A DNA stretch of 64,000 nt, from the NCBI GenBank assembly GCA_947626945.1, contig CANQUC010000007.1:1-64000 (forward strand), given 5' to 3'. This document shows positions 24,967 to 34,096 of the stretch, piece after piece. This DNA comes from an uncultured Lachnospiraceae bacterium. GTDB lineage: Bacteria > Bacillota > Clostridia > Lachnospirales > Lachnospiraceae. Below the pieces are notes generated by a model. It did not search any database. It was not told the DNA's origin and saw nothing but the letters and a program-made list of their open reading frames with translations. Positions within the stretch are counted from its first letter, which is position 1, and the number at the start of each line of letters is the position of its first letter. Position numbers and translations under genes: made by a program.

Positions 24967-25013
24967 AAAAAAACTGCCTCAAAACAACCGGTGAAAAAGT
25001 TGTTTTGAGGCAG
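24967..25013 (-). terminator. Terminator after the flavodiiron gene
   Basis: Perfect 15-bp stem CTGCCTCAAAACAAC / GTTGTTTTGAGGCAG with a 10-nt loop, followed on the minus strand by TTTTTTT. Confidence 0.9.
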
Positions 25014-25051
25014 CCGTTCACATTTGGAGCAGATATTCTGATCAGATGCGC

Positions 25052-26842
25052 TTACGCGATGGGTTCAAAATCCGCGGCGCCATGCTTGCACAGAGGGCAG
25101 ACAAAATCCTCCGGCAGCTCGTCTCCTTCATAAATGTACCCGCATACCTTGCATACATAGCCTTTTTTGCCTTTCGTCTCAGGCTTTGGCTTTACATGGT
25201 TCTGATAATAGGTGTAGGTCATGGTCTCCAGGGAGGAGAATACCCGGGCCTCGGTAACGCTGCAGATAAACATGCCGTGAGAGCCCAGATCCAAATACTG
25301 CTCTACTTTCAGAGACATAAATGAATTGATGTAACGGGATAAAAATACCAGTCCGTTGTCAGAGCGGAGCAGATCCTCTCCCGCAAACTTGTCCGCTGTC
25401 CTGCCGCTTTGGAAGCCAAACCGCTTGAACACATCAAAAGGCGCGTCCACGGACAGACAGTTCAGATTCATGATGCCCGTCTGACGGATCACATGATGAG
25501 AGTAATTCTGCTTGTTGATGGTGACCGCCACCCGGTTTGGCGTGCTGGTCACCTGGGCAACGGCGTTGACAATGAGACCGTTGTCCTTCTTCCCGTCATT
25601 GGAGGTTACCACATAAAGGCCGTATCCGATATTAAACAGGGCTTTCATATTGCTCTTGTCCGCCGTATCGTCCTTCTGGGCCATGTAGTCCTGGCAGAGC
25701 TCCTGTGCCAGCGCCTCCACCTGAGCGGTGCTTTCCTCGTCCAGCGCGGATCGGATATGCACCACTGTATCCGCATAGGTAAGCTTTTTGCAGCCGGACA
25801 GCATCTCTTTCATTGTCTTTGCCGCCAAAGGCGCCCAGGATCCGTTTTCTATAAAGGCCACCGTGCGGTTCTGGAAATTGCGCTCCGTCAGGTGATGAAT
25901 GAATTCCCGCATAAAGGGAAAGATTCCCGCGTTGTATGTGGTGGTGGCCAGAACTACCTTGCCATATCGGAAAGCGTCTTCCACCGCCTCTGCCATATCG
26001 TCTCTTGCCAGATCTGTCACTGCCACCTTGGGACAGCCCTTTTGCCGCAGCTTGTCCGCAAGCAGCTCCACTGCCTTTTTCGTGTGGCCGTAAACCGAAG
26101 TATAGGCGATAAGGATGCCTTCTGTTTCCACGCCGTAGGAAGACCAGGTATTGTACAGATCCAGATAGTATCCCAGGTTTTCCGTCAGAATGGGGCCGTG
26201 AAGAGGACAAATGATCTGAATGTCCAGGCCCGCCGCCTTTTTCAGCAGGTTCTGCACCTGAGGGCCGTACTTGCCTACAATGCCCACATAATACCGCCGC
26301 GCCTCGCAGGCCCAGTCCTCCTCCACGTCAAGGGCACCGAATTTGCCGAAGCCGTCCGCGGAAAACAGCACCTTGTCAAGGCTGTCATAGGTTACGATCA
26401 CCTCGGGCCAGTGCACCATAGGCGCCGTTACAAAAGTAAGAGTATGTTTTCCCAAGGAAAGGGTTTCTCCCTCTCCTACCACGATCCGTCTGTCTTCATA
26501 TTCCGTGCCGAAAAACTGTTTCATCATGGCAAATGCCTTCTGGCTGGACACGATGGTGGTGTTGCCGTAAAGATTCATGAAATTGGCAATGTTGGCGGAG
26601 TGATCCGGCTCCATATGCTGGATCACCAGATAATCCGGCTGCCGGCTTCCCAGCACGTTCTGGATATTGTCCAGCCACTCATGGGTAAAGTGAACGTCCA
26701 CCGTATCCATGATCGCCGTCTTTTCATCCATGATTACATAGGAATTGTACGCCATGCCGTTTTCCACCACATACTGACCTTCAAACAGATCCACCTGGTG
26801 GTCGTTTACGCCGATGTAAAAAATGTCCTTTGTAATGTTCAT
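25052..26842 (-). CDS. Flavodiiron protein fused to flavin reductase and rubredoxin domains
   Basis: A cytosolic oxygen- or NO-reducing enzyme that protects anaerobes. The 596 residues read as four domains. First is the metallo-beta-lactamase diiron domain with ligands in HMEPDHS (His76, Glu78, Asp80, His81) and later VHWPE, SADGFG and LHGP. A flavodoxin domain (about 255-395, ILIAYTSVYGHTKKAVE) and a flavin-reductase domain (about 410-560) follow, then a short rubredoxin-like knuckle with two CxxC pairs (CKVCGYIY and CPLCKHG) at the end. The extra domains let one chain take electrons from NAD(P)H through flavin and iron to the diiron site. The ATG follows AAAGGAGA. It is 12 bp downstream of the PF06541 membrane gene and may be co-transcribed with it. 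Confidence 0.94.
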   Translation of the reverse strand: MNITKDIFYIGVNDHQVDLFEGQYVVENGMAYNSYVIMDEKTAIMDTVDVHFTHEWLDNIQNVLGSRQPDYLVIQHMEPDHSANIANFMNLYGNTTIVSSQKAFAMMKQFFGTEYEDRRIVVGEGETLSLGKHTLTFVTAPMVHWPEVIVTYDSLDKVLFSADGFGKFGALDVEEDWACEARRYYVGIVGKYGPQVQNLLKKAAGLDIQIICPLHGPILTENLGYYLDLYNTWSSYGVETEGILIAYTSVYGHTKKAVELLADKLRQKGCPKVAVTDLARDDMAEAVEDAFRYGKVVLATTTYNAGIFPFMREFIHHLTERNFQNRTVAFIENGSWAPLAAKTMKEMLSGCKKLTYADTVVHIRSALDEESTAQVEALAQELCQDYMAQKDDTADKSNMKALFNIGYGLYVVTSNDGKKDNGLIVNAVAQVTSTPNRVAVTINKQNYSHHVIRQTGIMNLNCLSVDAPFDVFKRFGFQSGRTADKFAGEDLLRSDNGLVFLSRYINSFMSLKVEQYLDLGSHGMFICSVTEARVFSSLETMTYTYYQNHVKPKPETKGKKGYVCKVCGYIYEGDELPEDFVCPLCKHGAADFEPIA

Positions 26843-26854
26843 ACTGATTCTCCT

Positions 26855-27715
26855 TTATGATTGATTTTTATTGGTTTTCTCATGCCGTTTCTGTTCCCAG
26901 AAGCCAAGCAGGGTATCCAGGCCCTCTCTCAGCTTTCCCTGGCGGAAGTTTGGAAATGCTTTCAGCAGTCTTCCGGTGCCGAAATGCTGTTTGGAAATAT
27001 AATCGCGTGACTGCTGCTTCAGCGCCTCCAGCTCCGCGGACGCCTTTGCGGCGGATCCCTCCAGTTCTTCCCTGGCCTTGTCTCCCGCCTCCATTGCCGC
27101 CATTGTGCCGGAATAGATTCCCTCTCCCAGCATATCCGAAAGCCTGCGCATCCTGCGGTTGATTTCCGTGACAAGCTTAAGCTGCCGCTTCAGATGCAGC
27201 AGTGTGGATACCGTCATGGCGGCGTCTGCCAAAAACAGCAGGAAAAACACGATCAGAATCCCCAGGCCCAGGCCGCGGGGGATCCACCGGATAAAACGCT
27301 CCACCGCCGGATGCAAAAGCTTCATGATCAGCACACAGGCAACGCCCCACATAACAGAAAAATAAAGGCACACATAACCATGTATGTTCAGGGGCAGGTC
27401 ACTGTAATCCCACCATTTATCGTCAAAAAATTTTTCCAGCACAAATCCGGTCACCAGTTCCAGCAGAGACGTCAGCAAAAAAGATCCCGCAAATAAGAAA
27501 AACAGGTTGTCCCGGATAGGTGTCAGGCACAGTACCACGATCAGCATCCCGGCTCCGTAAATGGGACAATAGGGTCCGTTCAGGAATCCTCTGTTGACAA
27601 AGCTTTTTGTTTTAACAGCCGCAAAGGCCACCTCCGCGCACCAGCCCAGAACCGCGTAGATCAAAAAGATCCAGGCCACTGTATATAGTCCGTATTCCAA
27701 CGTCTGTCCCTCCAT
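26855..27715 (-). CDS. PF06541-type membrane protein
   Basis: A 286-residue protein of the family labelled putative ABC-transporter type IV (CmpB-like), whose function is not established. Hallmarks: five membrane segments in residues 8-175, the WCAEV motif after segment one, the RGFLNGPYCPIYG loop, LELVTGFVLEKFF, and WDYSDLPLNIHGYVCL. The last 110 residues are soluble and partly coiled. No ATPase partner lies nearby, so the transporter label is doubtful. It immediately precedes the flavodiiron gene. Confidence 0.85.
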   Translation of the reverse strand: MEGQTLEYGLYTVAWIFLIYAVLGWCAEVAFAAVKTKSFVNRGFLNGPYCPIYGAGMLIVVLCLTPIRDNLFFLFAGSFLLTSLLELVTGFVLEKFFDDKWWDYSDLPLNIHGYVCLYFSVMWGVACVLIMKLLHPAVERFIRWIPRGLGLGILIVFFLLFLADAAMTVSTLLHLKRQLKLVTEINRRMRRLSDMLGEGIYSGTMAAMEAGDKAREELEGSAAKASAELEALKQQSRDYISKQHFGTGRLLKAFPNFRQGKLREGLDTLLGFWEQKRHEKTNKNQS

Positions 27716-27736
27716 GAAAACCGTCCTTTCGGAAAC

Positions 27737-27776
27737 AAAACCCTTTCGCCAGATCTGATTCTAACAAAAGGGTTTT
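27737..27776 (-). terminator. Terminator-like hairpin downstream of ftsZ
   Basis: Stem AAAACCCTTT / AAAGGGTTTT with a long loop, between ftsZ and the PF06541 gene; the T-tract is modest (TTTTGTTTCC). Confidence 0.5.
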
Positions 27777-27805
27777 GCGTTCAAAACGGTTTTCTTTTGT
27801 GTCTG

Positions 27806-28951
27806 TTATCTCTTCTTGCTCAGGAAACTGGGAATCTGAATATTCTTCTCGGAAGTATTGCTGCTGATCACAGGTGTTTTCTGAGGCTGTGCAGGCGCTG
27901 CCTGCTGGGAAGAAGCCTTATAGGTATTTGAGGACTTGATGGTATCTGTGGTAAAGCCCGCGAAGCCGGTGGGTTTCTTTTCCTGTTTCTTGGGCGCGTC
28001 CGCGTCTGCGATGCCGGTTGCGATCACCGTAATGGAAGCTTCGTCCACACAGTCGGGATCAAAGGTAGCGCCAAAGATGATGTTGGCCTCGTCTCCCGCC
28101 AGATCCTGTACATAACTTGCGGCGTCGTTTGCGTCCATCAGGGAAATGTCGCCGGAAATATTCACGATCACATGAGAAGCGCCGGCGATAGTAGTCTCCA
28201 GAAGAGGACTTGCCACTGCCTGCTTCACAGCTTCGATGGCCTTATCGTCGCCCTTGGCCTGGCCGATTCCGATATGGGCAATTCCCTTGTCGGTCATGAC
28301 GGTCTGTACATCCGCGAAGTCCAGATTGATCAGGGCAGGCACATTGATCAGATCGGTAATGCCCTTAACTGCCTGCTGCAGCACTTCGTCCGCTTTTTTC
28401 AGCGCTTCCGGCATGGTCGTTCTGCGGTCTACGATCTCAAGCAGCTTGTCGTTGGGAATGACGATCAGCGTATCCACGTTCTGTTTCAGGTTGTCAATGC
28501 CGGCCATGGCGTTTTCCATACGCCGCTTGGCCTCAAAACGGAAAGGCTTTGTCACGACGCCTACCGTCAGAATTCCCATATCCTTGGCGATCTTGGCCAC
28601 AATGGGAGCCGCGCCGGTACCGGTGCCGCCGCCCATACCGCAGGTGACAAATACCATGTCTGCGCCCTGAATGGCCTTTGAGACCTCTTCCTGGCTTTCC
28701 TCCGCGGCCTGCTTTCCAACTTCTGGCTGCGCGCCTGCGCCAAGGCCCTTTGTGATTTTTTCGCCGATCTGTATAGTGGTAGGAGCCTTACACAAGGTAA
28801 GAGCCTGCTTGTCCGTATTGATTCCGATAAACTCAACGCCGCCGGTGCTTTCTTCCACCATGCGGTTCACCGCGTTGTTTCCGGCGCCGCCTACTCCGAT
28901 CACGATAATTCTCGCGGCGTTATCCCCTTCATTCGTCATAATCTCCAACAA
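27806..28951 (-). CDS. ftsZ: Cell division tubulin FtsZ
   Basis: The GTPase that forms the division ring at midcell. The 381 residues have the N-terminal [17 protein letters not shown], the tubulin signature [10 protein letters not shown] (about 106-115), the T7 loop NLDFADVQ, the C-terminal domain, a variable Ala/Gln/Pro-rich linker (about 320-365) and the conserved tail [11 protein letters not shown] that binds FtsA/SepF-type partners. The start is a TTG at 28951, eight bases after AAAGGAGG; an ATG four codons in is possible. It closes the dcw cluster but has its own promoter (29020-29049). No ftsA was found in this window. Confidence 0.97.
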   Translation of the reverse strand: MLEIMTNEGDNAARIIVIGVGGAGNNAVNRMVEESTGGVEFIGINTDKQALTLCKAPTTIQIGEKITKGLGAGAQPEVGKQAAEESQEEVSKAIQGADMVFVTCGMGGGTGTGAAPIVAKIAKDMGILTVGVVTKPFRFEAKRRMENAMAGIDNLKQNVDTLIVIPNDKLLEIVDRRTTMPEALKKADEVLQQAVKGITDLINVPALINLDFADVQTVMTDKGIAHIGIGQAKGDDKAIEAVKQAVASPLLETTIAGASHVIVNISGDISLMDANDAASYVQDLAGDEANIIFGATFDPDCVDEASITVIATGIADADAPKKQEKKPTGFAGFTTDTIKSSNTYKASSQQAAPAQPQKTPVISSNTSEKNIQIPSFLSKKR

Positions 28952-29019
28952 GAGTCTTTCCTCCTTTACGTTCCTTATAAAAATAATGTGTAATTATAAT
29001 TACCCTCACTCTAAACTAT

Positions 29020-29049
29020 ATAATAATATACTTGCGGTAAGATTGTCAA
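29020..29049 (-). promoter_or_regulatory. Predicted ftsZ promoter
   Basis: Minus-strand TTGACA (29049-29044), 18-bp spacer, TATTAT (29025-29020), 69 bp upstream of the ftsZ start. Confidence 0.55.
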
Positions 29050-29119
29050 GCAAGCAAACCGTTTTTTAACCATATTTCCCAGGAAGCGCCAAAATATGCC
29101 GCCGGCAAAGCGGTCAGAT

Positions 29120-30247
29120 TCATTCTGCGCCATCCTCCCAGCTGCCATCCTCTCCGCTGCCGTCTCCGCCGCCGTCCTCACTGCCGCTTCCGTCTCCGCC
29201 GACGTCTTCACCGCTGTCATCCCAGCTGCCATCCTCGCTTCCGTCTCCGCTGTCATCCTCACTGCCGCTGCCGTCTCCGCTGTCGTCCCAGCTGCCATCC
29301 TCGCTTCCGTCTCCGCCGCCATCCTCACTGCCGCTGCCATCTCCACTGTCGTCCCAGTTGCCGTCCTCACTTCCGCTGTCGTCTCCGCTGTCGTCCCAGC
29401 TGCCGTCCTCATCCCCGCCGACGTCTTCCCAGCTGTCGTCTTCTCCTCCGCCGTTTTCCTCCGGCGTCTGGGGATTTTCGGCTTCCTCCGCAAGCTGGGC
29501 CTTGCTCTTGGTCTTGCGAAAGACGATCCGGTCGGTAGTCTCATCCACGTCCTCCATAAACAAAATGCCGCTGCGGCCCTCCAGCTTAGGCAGGATCCCG
29601 GTCAGTCTGGCGATCTTGTTATCCATATGGCTGTCTTTTCCAAGATGTACCAGCACTTCTCCAAAGGTGATGTCGATCTCGTCGTCCTGGGTAAACTCTA
29701 TATGATCCGGATTCAGGCTGTTTTTGGAGAGCATCTGGATCAGGCTCACCATCGTCTTAAATACTTCTTCATCCTTTACCGGCAGCTTTTCAAACATGAT
29801 GATATGGTCAAACTGAAGCCCCTCCACCATGGGATATCCTTCCTCCGGTTCCTGGGAAGTCTTCAGCAAAATGCCGTCCTTGTCAAAATATACATAGCTG
29901 CCGTTAAAGGGCACATATCCCATTATGGTCTTTTCGTATGCGTGGATCCGGATCTTATTGTAAGACAGCACCTCGATCTCCACCATATCCAGAAACGGCG
30001 GCGTCTCCACCTGATGGGTATGGGTCTTGTAAAGGAGACAGATGGTGTTGTGATCCCATCCGGTGGGCAGCACCATCTCTTCGATCTCCTTTTTGGAATA
30101 ATTTTTGTTGCCCACCACTTCCACGGTCTTTACCGTGCAGAGAAAAAATACGCCTGCCAGCAGACAGATCGCGGCCAATATAATGCCGGCCGCCACCAGG
30201 ATTTTTTTCTTCTTCCGTTCCTTTGCCAGTCGTTTGTATTCTATCAT
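29120..30247 (-). CDS. ftsQ: Division protein FtsQ/DivIB with an acidic repeat tail
   Basis: A bitopic divisome protein that links late division proteins. Residues 1-16 are basic and cytosolic, about 17-38 span the membrane (ILVAAGIILAAICLLAGVFF), and a POTRA domain follows (VKTVEVVGNKNYSKKEIEEM), then the beta domain to about residue 262. The last ~110 residues are unlike typical FtsQ: Asp, Gly, Ser, Glu and Trp in repeats such as DGSWDDSGDGSGSED, all outside the cell. The matching DNA (29123-29455) is a degenerate tandem repeat. AAAGGATAG precedes the ATG. It lies four bases after murA. Confidence 0.9.
   Translation of the reverse strand: MIEYKRLAKERKKKKILVAAGIILAAICLLAGVFFLCTVKTVEVVGNKNYSKKEIEEMVLPTGWDHNTICLLYKTHTHQVETPPFLDMVEIEVLSYNKIRIHAYEKTIMGYVPFNGSYVYFDKDGILLKTSQEPEEGYPMVEGLQFDHIIMFEKLPVKDEEVFKTMVSLIQMLSKNSLNPDHIEFTQDDEIDITFGEVLVHLGKDSHMDNKIARLTGILPKLEGRSGILFMEDVDETTDRIVFRKTKSKAQLAEEAENPQTPEENGGGEDDSWEDVGGDEDGSWDDSGDDSGSEDGNWDDSGDGSGSEDGGGDGSEDGSWDDSGDGSGSEDDSGDGSEDGSWDDSGEDVGGDGSGSEDGGGDGSGEDGSWEDGAE
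29123..29455 (-). repeat. Tandem repeats coding the FtsQ acidic tail
   Basis: Irregular units of roughly 30-60 bp coding SWDDSGDGSGSEDGG-type blocks. Such repeats change length easily by slippage, so copy number is likely to vary between strains. Confidence 0.8.
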
Positions 30248-30250
30248 CGG

Positions 30251-31510
30251 CTATCCTTTCCGCATTTCTATTTGCCCGCCAAGCTGCTGCAAATCCCTGC
30301 AAATATTTTCATATCCCCGTTCTATAAACTCTACGCCCCTGATCCGGCTTTCCCCCTCCGCGCCAAGAGCCGCTGTCACAAGGGCGGCCCCGCCCCGAAG
30401 TTCTCTTGCCTCAAGCAGGGTTCCCCGCAAAGGGGATGTTCCTTCTATCACTGCCAGATTGCCTGCCTGCTCAATTTGCGCCCCCATTTTCCGAAGCTGG
30501 TCAATCACCTTAAACCGCTGTTCAAAAATGGTTTCCTGCAGACAGCTGATGCCGTCCGCCCCGGCCAGCACCGCCAGCATCTGGGACTGAAGATCCGTTG
30601 GAAATCCCGGATAGGGCGCCGTATCCAGAAACGGAATCCCGGCCGGTCTTTTTGGGGCCTGTATCCCCAGGGCTGCCCTATCTTCTTTCCAGAGCACCTT
30701 TGCGCCCAGCAGCTGAAGAGGGTACAGCTGTCCCCGCCATCCGGCCCTGTCCACGCCTTCGATGGTCAGGCTGCCTCCTGTGGAGACGGCCGCCAGGGCA
30801 TAGGTGCCTGCGACAATCCGGTCTCCCGGCACCCGGTACTCCGCGCTTTCCAGCCTTTTGGGCGGGCGAATGACGATCCGGGCCGTTCCTCCCCCGTAGA
30901 TCTCCGCGCCCATGCACTGCAGAAACTCACACAGCGCCACGATCTCCGGCTCTTTGGCGCAGCCGTCCAGCACAGTGATCTCCGAAGCTCCCGCTGCGGC
31001 CAGCAGCAGATTTTCCGTGGCGCCTACGCTTGGAAACGCAAGCCGGATCGTTCCGCCTTTTGGCCTGCCCTGAGCGTTGATTCCCTCCGGCTCTTTTTTT
31101 ATGGAAACACCCATCTCGCTCAGTCCGCAGAGATGAATGTCAATGGGTCTCTTTCCGATGACGCACCCTCCGGGATAGGCGATCCGCGCCTGGCCCATGC
31201 GGCCCAGCAGTCCTCCCATCAGCAGCACGGACGAACGCATCTTTCCCGCGTCCTCTCCTGTTACACGGCAGTCCCGCAGTTCTTTCGCATCGATTACCAC
31301 CGTGTCCCGCTCCCGGTCCACCCTGCATCCCAGGCGTTCCAGAACAGACAGCATTGCCGCCACATCGGCGATCCCGGGACAGCCGTGCAGTACAGTCTGT
31401 CCCCGATTTAAAAGGGCGCCGGCCAGCATGGGAAGTACCGCGTTTTTTGAGCCCTGCACCCGGATTTCGCCCTGTAAGGGACGACCACCCACTATCCTGA
31501 TTTCCCGCAA
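30251..31510 (-). CDS. murA: UDP-N-acetylglucosamine 1-carboxyvinyltransferase
   Basis: First committed step of peptidoglycan synthesis: transfers enolpyruvate from PEP to UDP-GlcNAc in the cytosol. The 419 residues match the family. Motifs: VQGSKNAVLPMLAGALL near the start, the catalytic Cys in YPGGCVIGKRP (residue 116, target of fosfomycin), and FPTDLQSQMLAVL. The TTG at 31510 lies eight bases after GGGGGAGG and gives normal length; an ATG at 31534 has no ribosome site. Its place inside the dcw cluster, between ftsW and ftsQ, is unusual for Bacillus but seen in Clostridia. Confidence 0.93.
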   Translation of the reverse strand: MREIRIVGGRPLQGEIRVQGSKNAVLPMLAGALLNRGQTVLHGCPGIADVAAMLSVLERLGCRVDRERDTVVIDAKELRDCRVTGEDAGKMRSSVLLMGGLLGRMGQARIAYPGGCVIGKRPIDIHLCGLSEMGVSIKKEPEGINAQGRPKGGTIRLAFPSVGATENLLLAAAGASEITVLDGCAKEPEIVALCEFLQCMGAEIYGGGTARIVIRPPKRLESAEYRVPGDRIVAGTYALAAVSTGGSLTIEGVDRAGWRGQLYPLQLLGAKVLWKEDRAALGIQAPKRPAGIPFLDTAPYPGFPTDLQSQMLAVLAGADGISCLQETIFEQRFKVIDQLRKMGAQIEQAGNLAVIEGTSPLRGTLLEARELRGGAALVTAALGAEGESRIRGVEFIERGYENICRDLQQLGGQIEMRKG

Positions 31511-31581
31511 AAGAAGCGCCTCCCCCGTAGACATATAGTTTACTATATGACCGGAAGAAAAAAACTGTGTCTTGGGAAAGA

Positions 31582-32694
31582 TCAGCGTTTGGGAATACAG
31601 CGGGACAGATTCAGGGCAATCCCCATCTCCGCCAGCAGAAACACCACGGAGGTGCCTCCGTAACTGATAAAGGGAAGGGTGATCCCCGTATTGGGAATGG
31701 TGTTGGTCACCACGCCAATGTTTAAGATTACCTGGATGGAAATATGTCCCAGGATTCCCGCGCCGATCAAGGTGCCGAACAGATCCTGCCCGTGCTGAGC
31801 GGCCAGCAGAAAACGCCAGATCATAACGAAAAACAGCAGGATCAGAAGAAGCGCGCCGGCAAGTCCCAGCTCCTCGCAGATAATGGAAAAAATCATATCA
31901 TTCTGGGCCTCGGGAACAAAGCCCAGTTTCTGCAGGCTTTCTCCCAGGCCTTTTCCAAACAGGCCTCCTGAGCCGATGGCATACAGGCCCTGTATTGTCT
32001 GATAGCCTTTTTCATATTTTTCAGGATTTTTCCAGATCAGCAGCCGTTCCAGCCTGTATGCCTCCATGCTGAGAAAGACCGTCATCAGTCCCACGCCGGC
32101 CCCGCCGATACACAGGAAAGGGAAATAGGCGGGATATGATACAAAGATCATGATTACCGCGATTCCCAGAATGATAATGGCGGTGCTCAGATTGTTGGTT
32201 CCCACCAAAGCCACAATGGGAAGAATCAGGGCAAACACCCCGATCAGATAGGCAAGGGGACGGCTCTGTTTTTCCCGTCTGCTGATCATATGGGCCAGAA
32301 ACAGGATCACGGCCAGCTTGGCAAATTCGGCAGGCTGAAAGGAAAGAGGCCCCAGCGCCAGCCACCGCCTGGATCCGTTATAGGACTGCCCCACAAACAG
32401 CACCAGCGTTGACAGGATCAGAGAGATCACATAGCCGGCCACCGCAAATCTCGCCCAGACATGATAGTCTGTCACGGCTGTAAAGTACATTGCCGCCAGC
32501 CCGATGGCCGTGGCAAAAAACTGTTTTTTTAAATAATAAGCGGGATCGGAAAACTTTACCTGGCCGTTATAGGAACCGGTACTGTAAAGCATCACCAGTC
32601 CGAAACCCACTACCAAAAGTACACATACCAGCAACGGATAGTCTATGGTTTTATCTGAAGCAGCGACCTGTCTTTTCAACGGCCACTTCCCCAT
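31582..32694 (-). CDS. ftsW: SEDS glycosyltransferase FtsW/SpoVE
   Basis: Polymerises lipid II into septal peptidoglycan together with a class B PBP. The 370 residues show ten hydrophobic segments. SEDS motifs are present: NGSRRWLALGPLSFQPAEFAK with the following loop, the long extracellular loop with EKGYQTIQGLYAIGSGGLFG, and PNTGITLPFISYGG at the end. GAGGAGTGAG precedes the ATG, four bases after murD. In spore formers the copy in the dcw cluster may serve as SpoVE, and the sequence alone does not separate the two roles. Confidence 0.93.
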   Translation of the reverse strand: MGKWPLKRQVAASDKTIDYPLLVCVLLVVGFGLVMLYSTGSYNGQVKFSDPAYYLKKQFFATAIGLAAMYFTAVTDYHVWARFAVAGYVISLILSTLVLFVGQSYNGSRRWLALGPLSFQPAEFAKLAVILFLAHMISRREKQSRPLAYLIGVFALILPIVALVGTNNLSTAIIILGIAVIMIFVSYPAYFPFLCIGGAGVGLMTVFLSMEAYRLERLLIWKNPEKYEKGYQTIQGLYAIGSGGLFGKGLGESLQKLGFVPEAQNDMIFSIICEELGLAGALLLILLFFVMIWRFLLAAQHGQDLFGTLIGAGILGHISIQVILNIGVVTNTIPNTGITLPFISYGGTSVVFLLAEMGIALNLSRCIPKR

Positions 32695-32698
32695 GGAC

Positions 32699-34081
32699 TC
32701 ACTCCTCTAAACAATGAACATATTCTTTAAACAGGGTGCCTCTCTCCTCATAGTTTTTGAACATGCCCCAGCTGGCGCATGCCGGCGAAAGCAGCACCGC
32801 GTCTCCGGGTTCGGCTTCCCTGGCGCCGATCTCCACCGCCTCTTTCAGGCTGTCTGCAAACAGGATCCGAGTAAATCCGTGTTTTCTGGCAACCGCGGCA
32901 ATATCCTGAGCGGTCTGACCCAGAAGAATCAGGGTTTTCATTTTACCCAGGCACGCCTCAATCCAGTCGTCATAAGGAGATTTTTTGTCATAGCCTCCCG
33001 CGATCAGCACCGTCGGACGCACCATTGCCTCAATGCCCTTGATGGCGGCATCGGTGTTGGTGCCTTTTGAATCGTTGTAGTAAGCAACGCCTTTTACCTC
33101 TTTTACAAACTCGATCCGGTGCTCCACAGCCTGGAATTCATAGATTGCCTCCCGGATCACGTCCAGGGGCACTTTCATGGCCATAGCCATGGCGGCCGCG
33201 GCCATTACGTTTTCCACGTTGTGGGCGCCCAGCAGATTCATCTTTTCAATCTCACAAATGGTCTGCAGGCCCTTTTCGTCCCGGCAGAGGATCCGTTTTC
33301 CCTCTTCATCCAGAAAAACCCCTCTTTCCAGTCTGGAAAGCCGGCTGAAGTACACTGTTTTCGTATGCAGGCCTTCTCCAAACTTTCTGGTAGGCTCATT
33401 GTCATAATTCAAAACGCATACGTCTTCCTCTGTCTGGTTTTTCGTAATGGAAAATTTGGCGTTGGCGTAGTTTTCCATTGTGTGATGCCGGTTCAGATGA
33501 TCCGGCGTAATATTTAATATAGCTGTCACATGAGGGTGGAAATCGGCAATGGTCTCCAGCTGAAAGCTGCTGATTTCCGCCACGGTGACAGAATCCTCCG
33601 CAGTCTTTTTACAGACGGACGTGTAGGGAATGCCAATGTTGCCCACCACAAACACCGACGGATCCCAGCGTTTTAAAATGGCGCCGGTGAGAGCCGTTGT
33701 CGTGGTCTTTCCGTTGGTTCCCGTAATGGCCACCACCCTGCCCCGCTCAAAGTGCCAGGCAAGCTCGATCTCTCCCCAGATCGGCAGGCCCCGGCCCTTT
33801 AGTTCCTCCACAAGGGGAATATCCGTGGGCACGCCGGGACTCAGCACTGCCAGATTGGCCCGGTCTGCCAGTTTACTGTCAAAAGGGCCGGTCACGACCT
33901 GAACCGTACTTTTTGGGGGAACAGGCAGCTTGTTCATGATCTCGCCTACGGATAATTCCTCATTGCTGTCATAGAGAATACAGTTTACCTGCTTTTCAAT
34001 CAAAAGCTCCGCCGCGGCAATGCCGCTAACGCCGCCTCCCACTATCAGAACAGTCTTTCCTGTCAGATCTGTTTTTTGCAT
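32699..34081 (-). CDS. murD: UDP-N-acetylmuramoyl-L-alanine--D-glutamate ligase
   Basis: Adds D-glutamate to UDP-MurNAc-L-Ala with ATP. 460 residues: N-terminal Rossmann domain (TVLIVGGGVSGIAAAELL), central ATPase with the P-loop AITGTNGKTTTTAL (about 116-129), EISSFQLE, NITPDHLNRH, and C-terminal domain with EHRIEFV and NDSKGTN and the ending AGGYDKK. Length and motifs are typical. GGGAGG precedes the ATG. Confidence 0.96.
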   Translation of the reverse strand: MQKTDLTGKTVLIVGGGVSGIAAAELLIEKQVNCILYDSNEELSVGEIMNKLPVPPKSTVQVVTGPFDSKLADRANLAVLSPGVPTDIPLVEELKGRGLPIWGEIELAWHFERGRVVAITGTNGKTTTTALTGAILKRWDPSVFVVGNIGIPYTSVCKKTAEDSVTVAEISSFQLETIADFHPHVTAILNITPDHLNRHHTMENYANAKFSITKNQTEEDVCVLNYDNEPTRKFGEGLHTKTVYFSRLSRLERGVFLDEEGKRILCRDEKGLQTICEIEKMNLLGAHNVENVMAAAAMAMAMKVPLDVIREAIYEFQAVEHRIEFVKEVKGVAYYNDSKGTNTDAAIKGIEAMVRPTVLIAGGYDKKSPYDDWIEACLGKMKTLILLGQTAQDIAAVARKHGFTRILFADSLKEAVEIGAREAEPGDAVLLSPACASWGMFKNYEERGTLFKEYVHCLEE

Positions 34082-34096
34082 CTTTTGTTCCTCCCA

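Noticed and set aside
29096..31411. Very long plus-strand open frame across ftsQ and murA
   Set aside because: It is the mirror of the real minus-strand genes; its Ala/Val-rich start is just the complement of the FtsQ acidic repeats, and it has no ribosome site.
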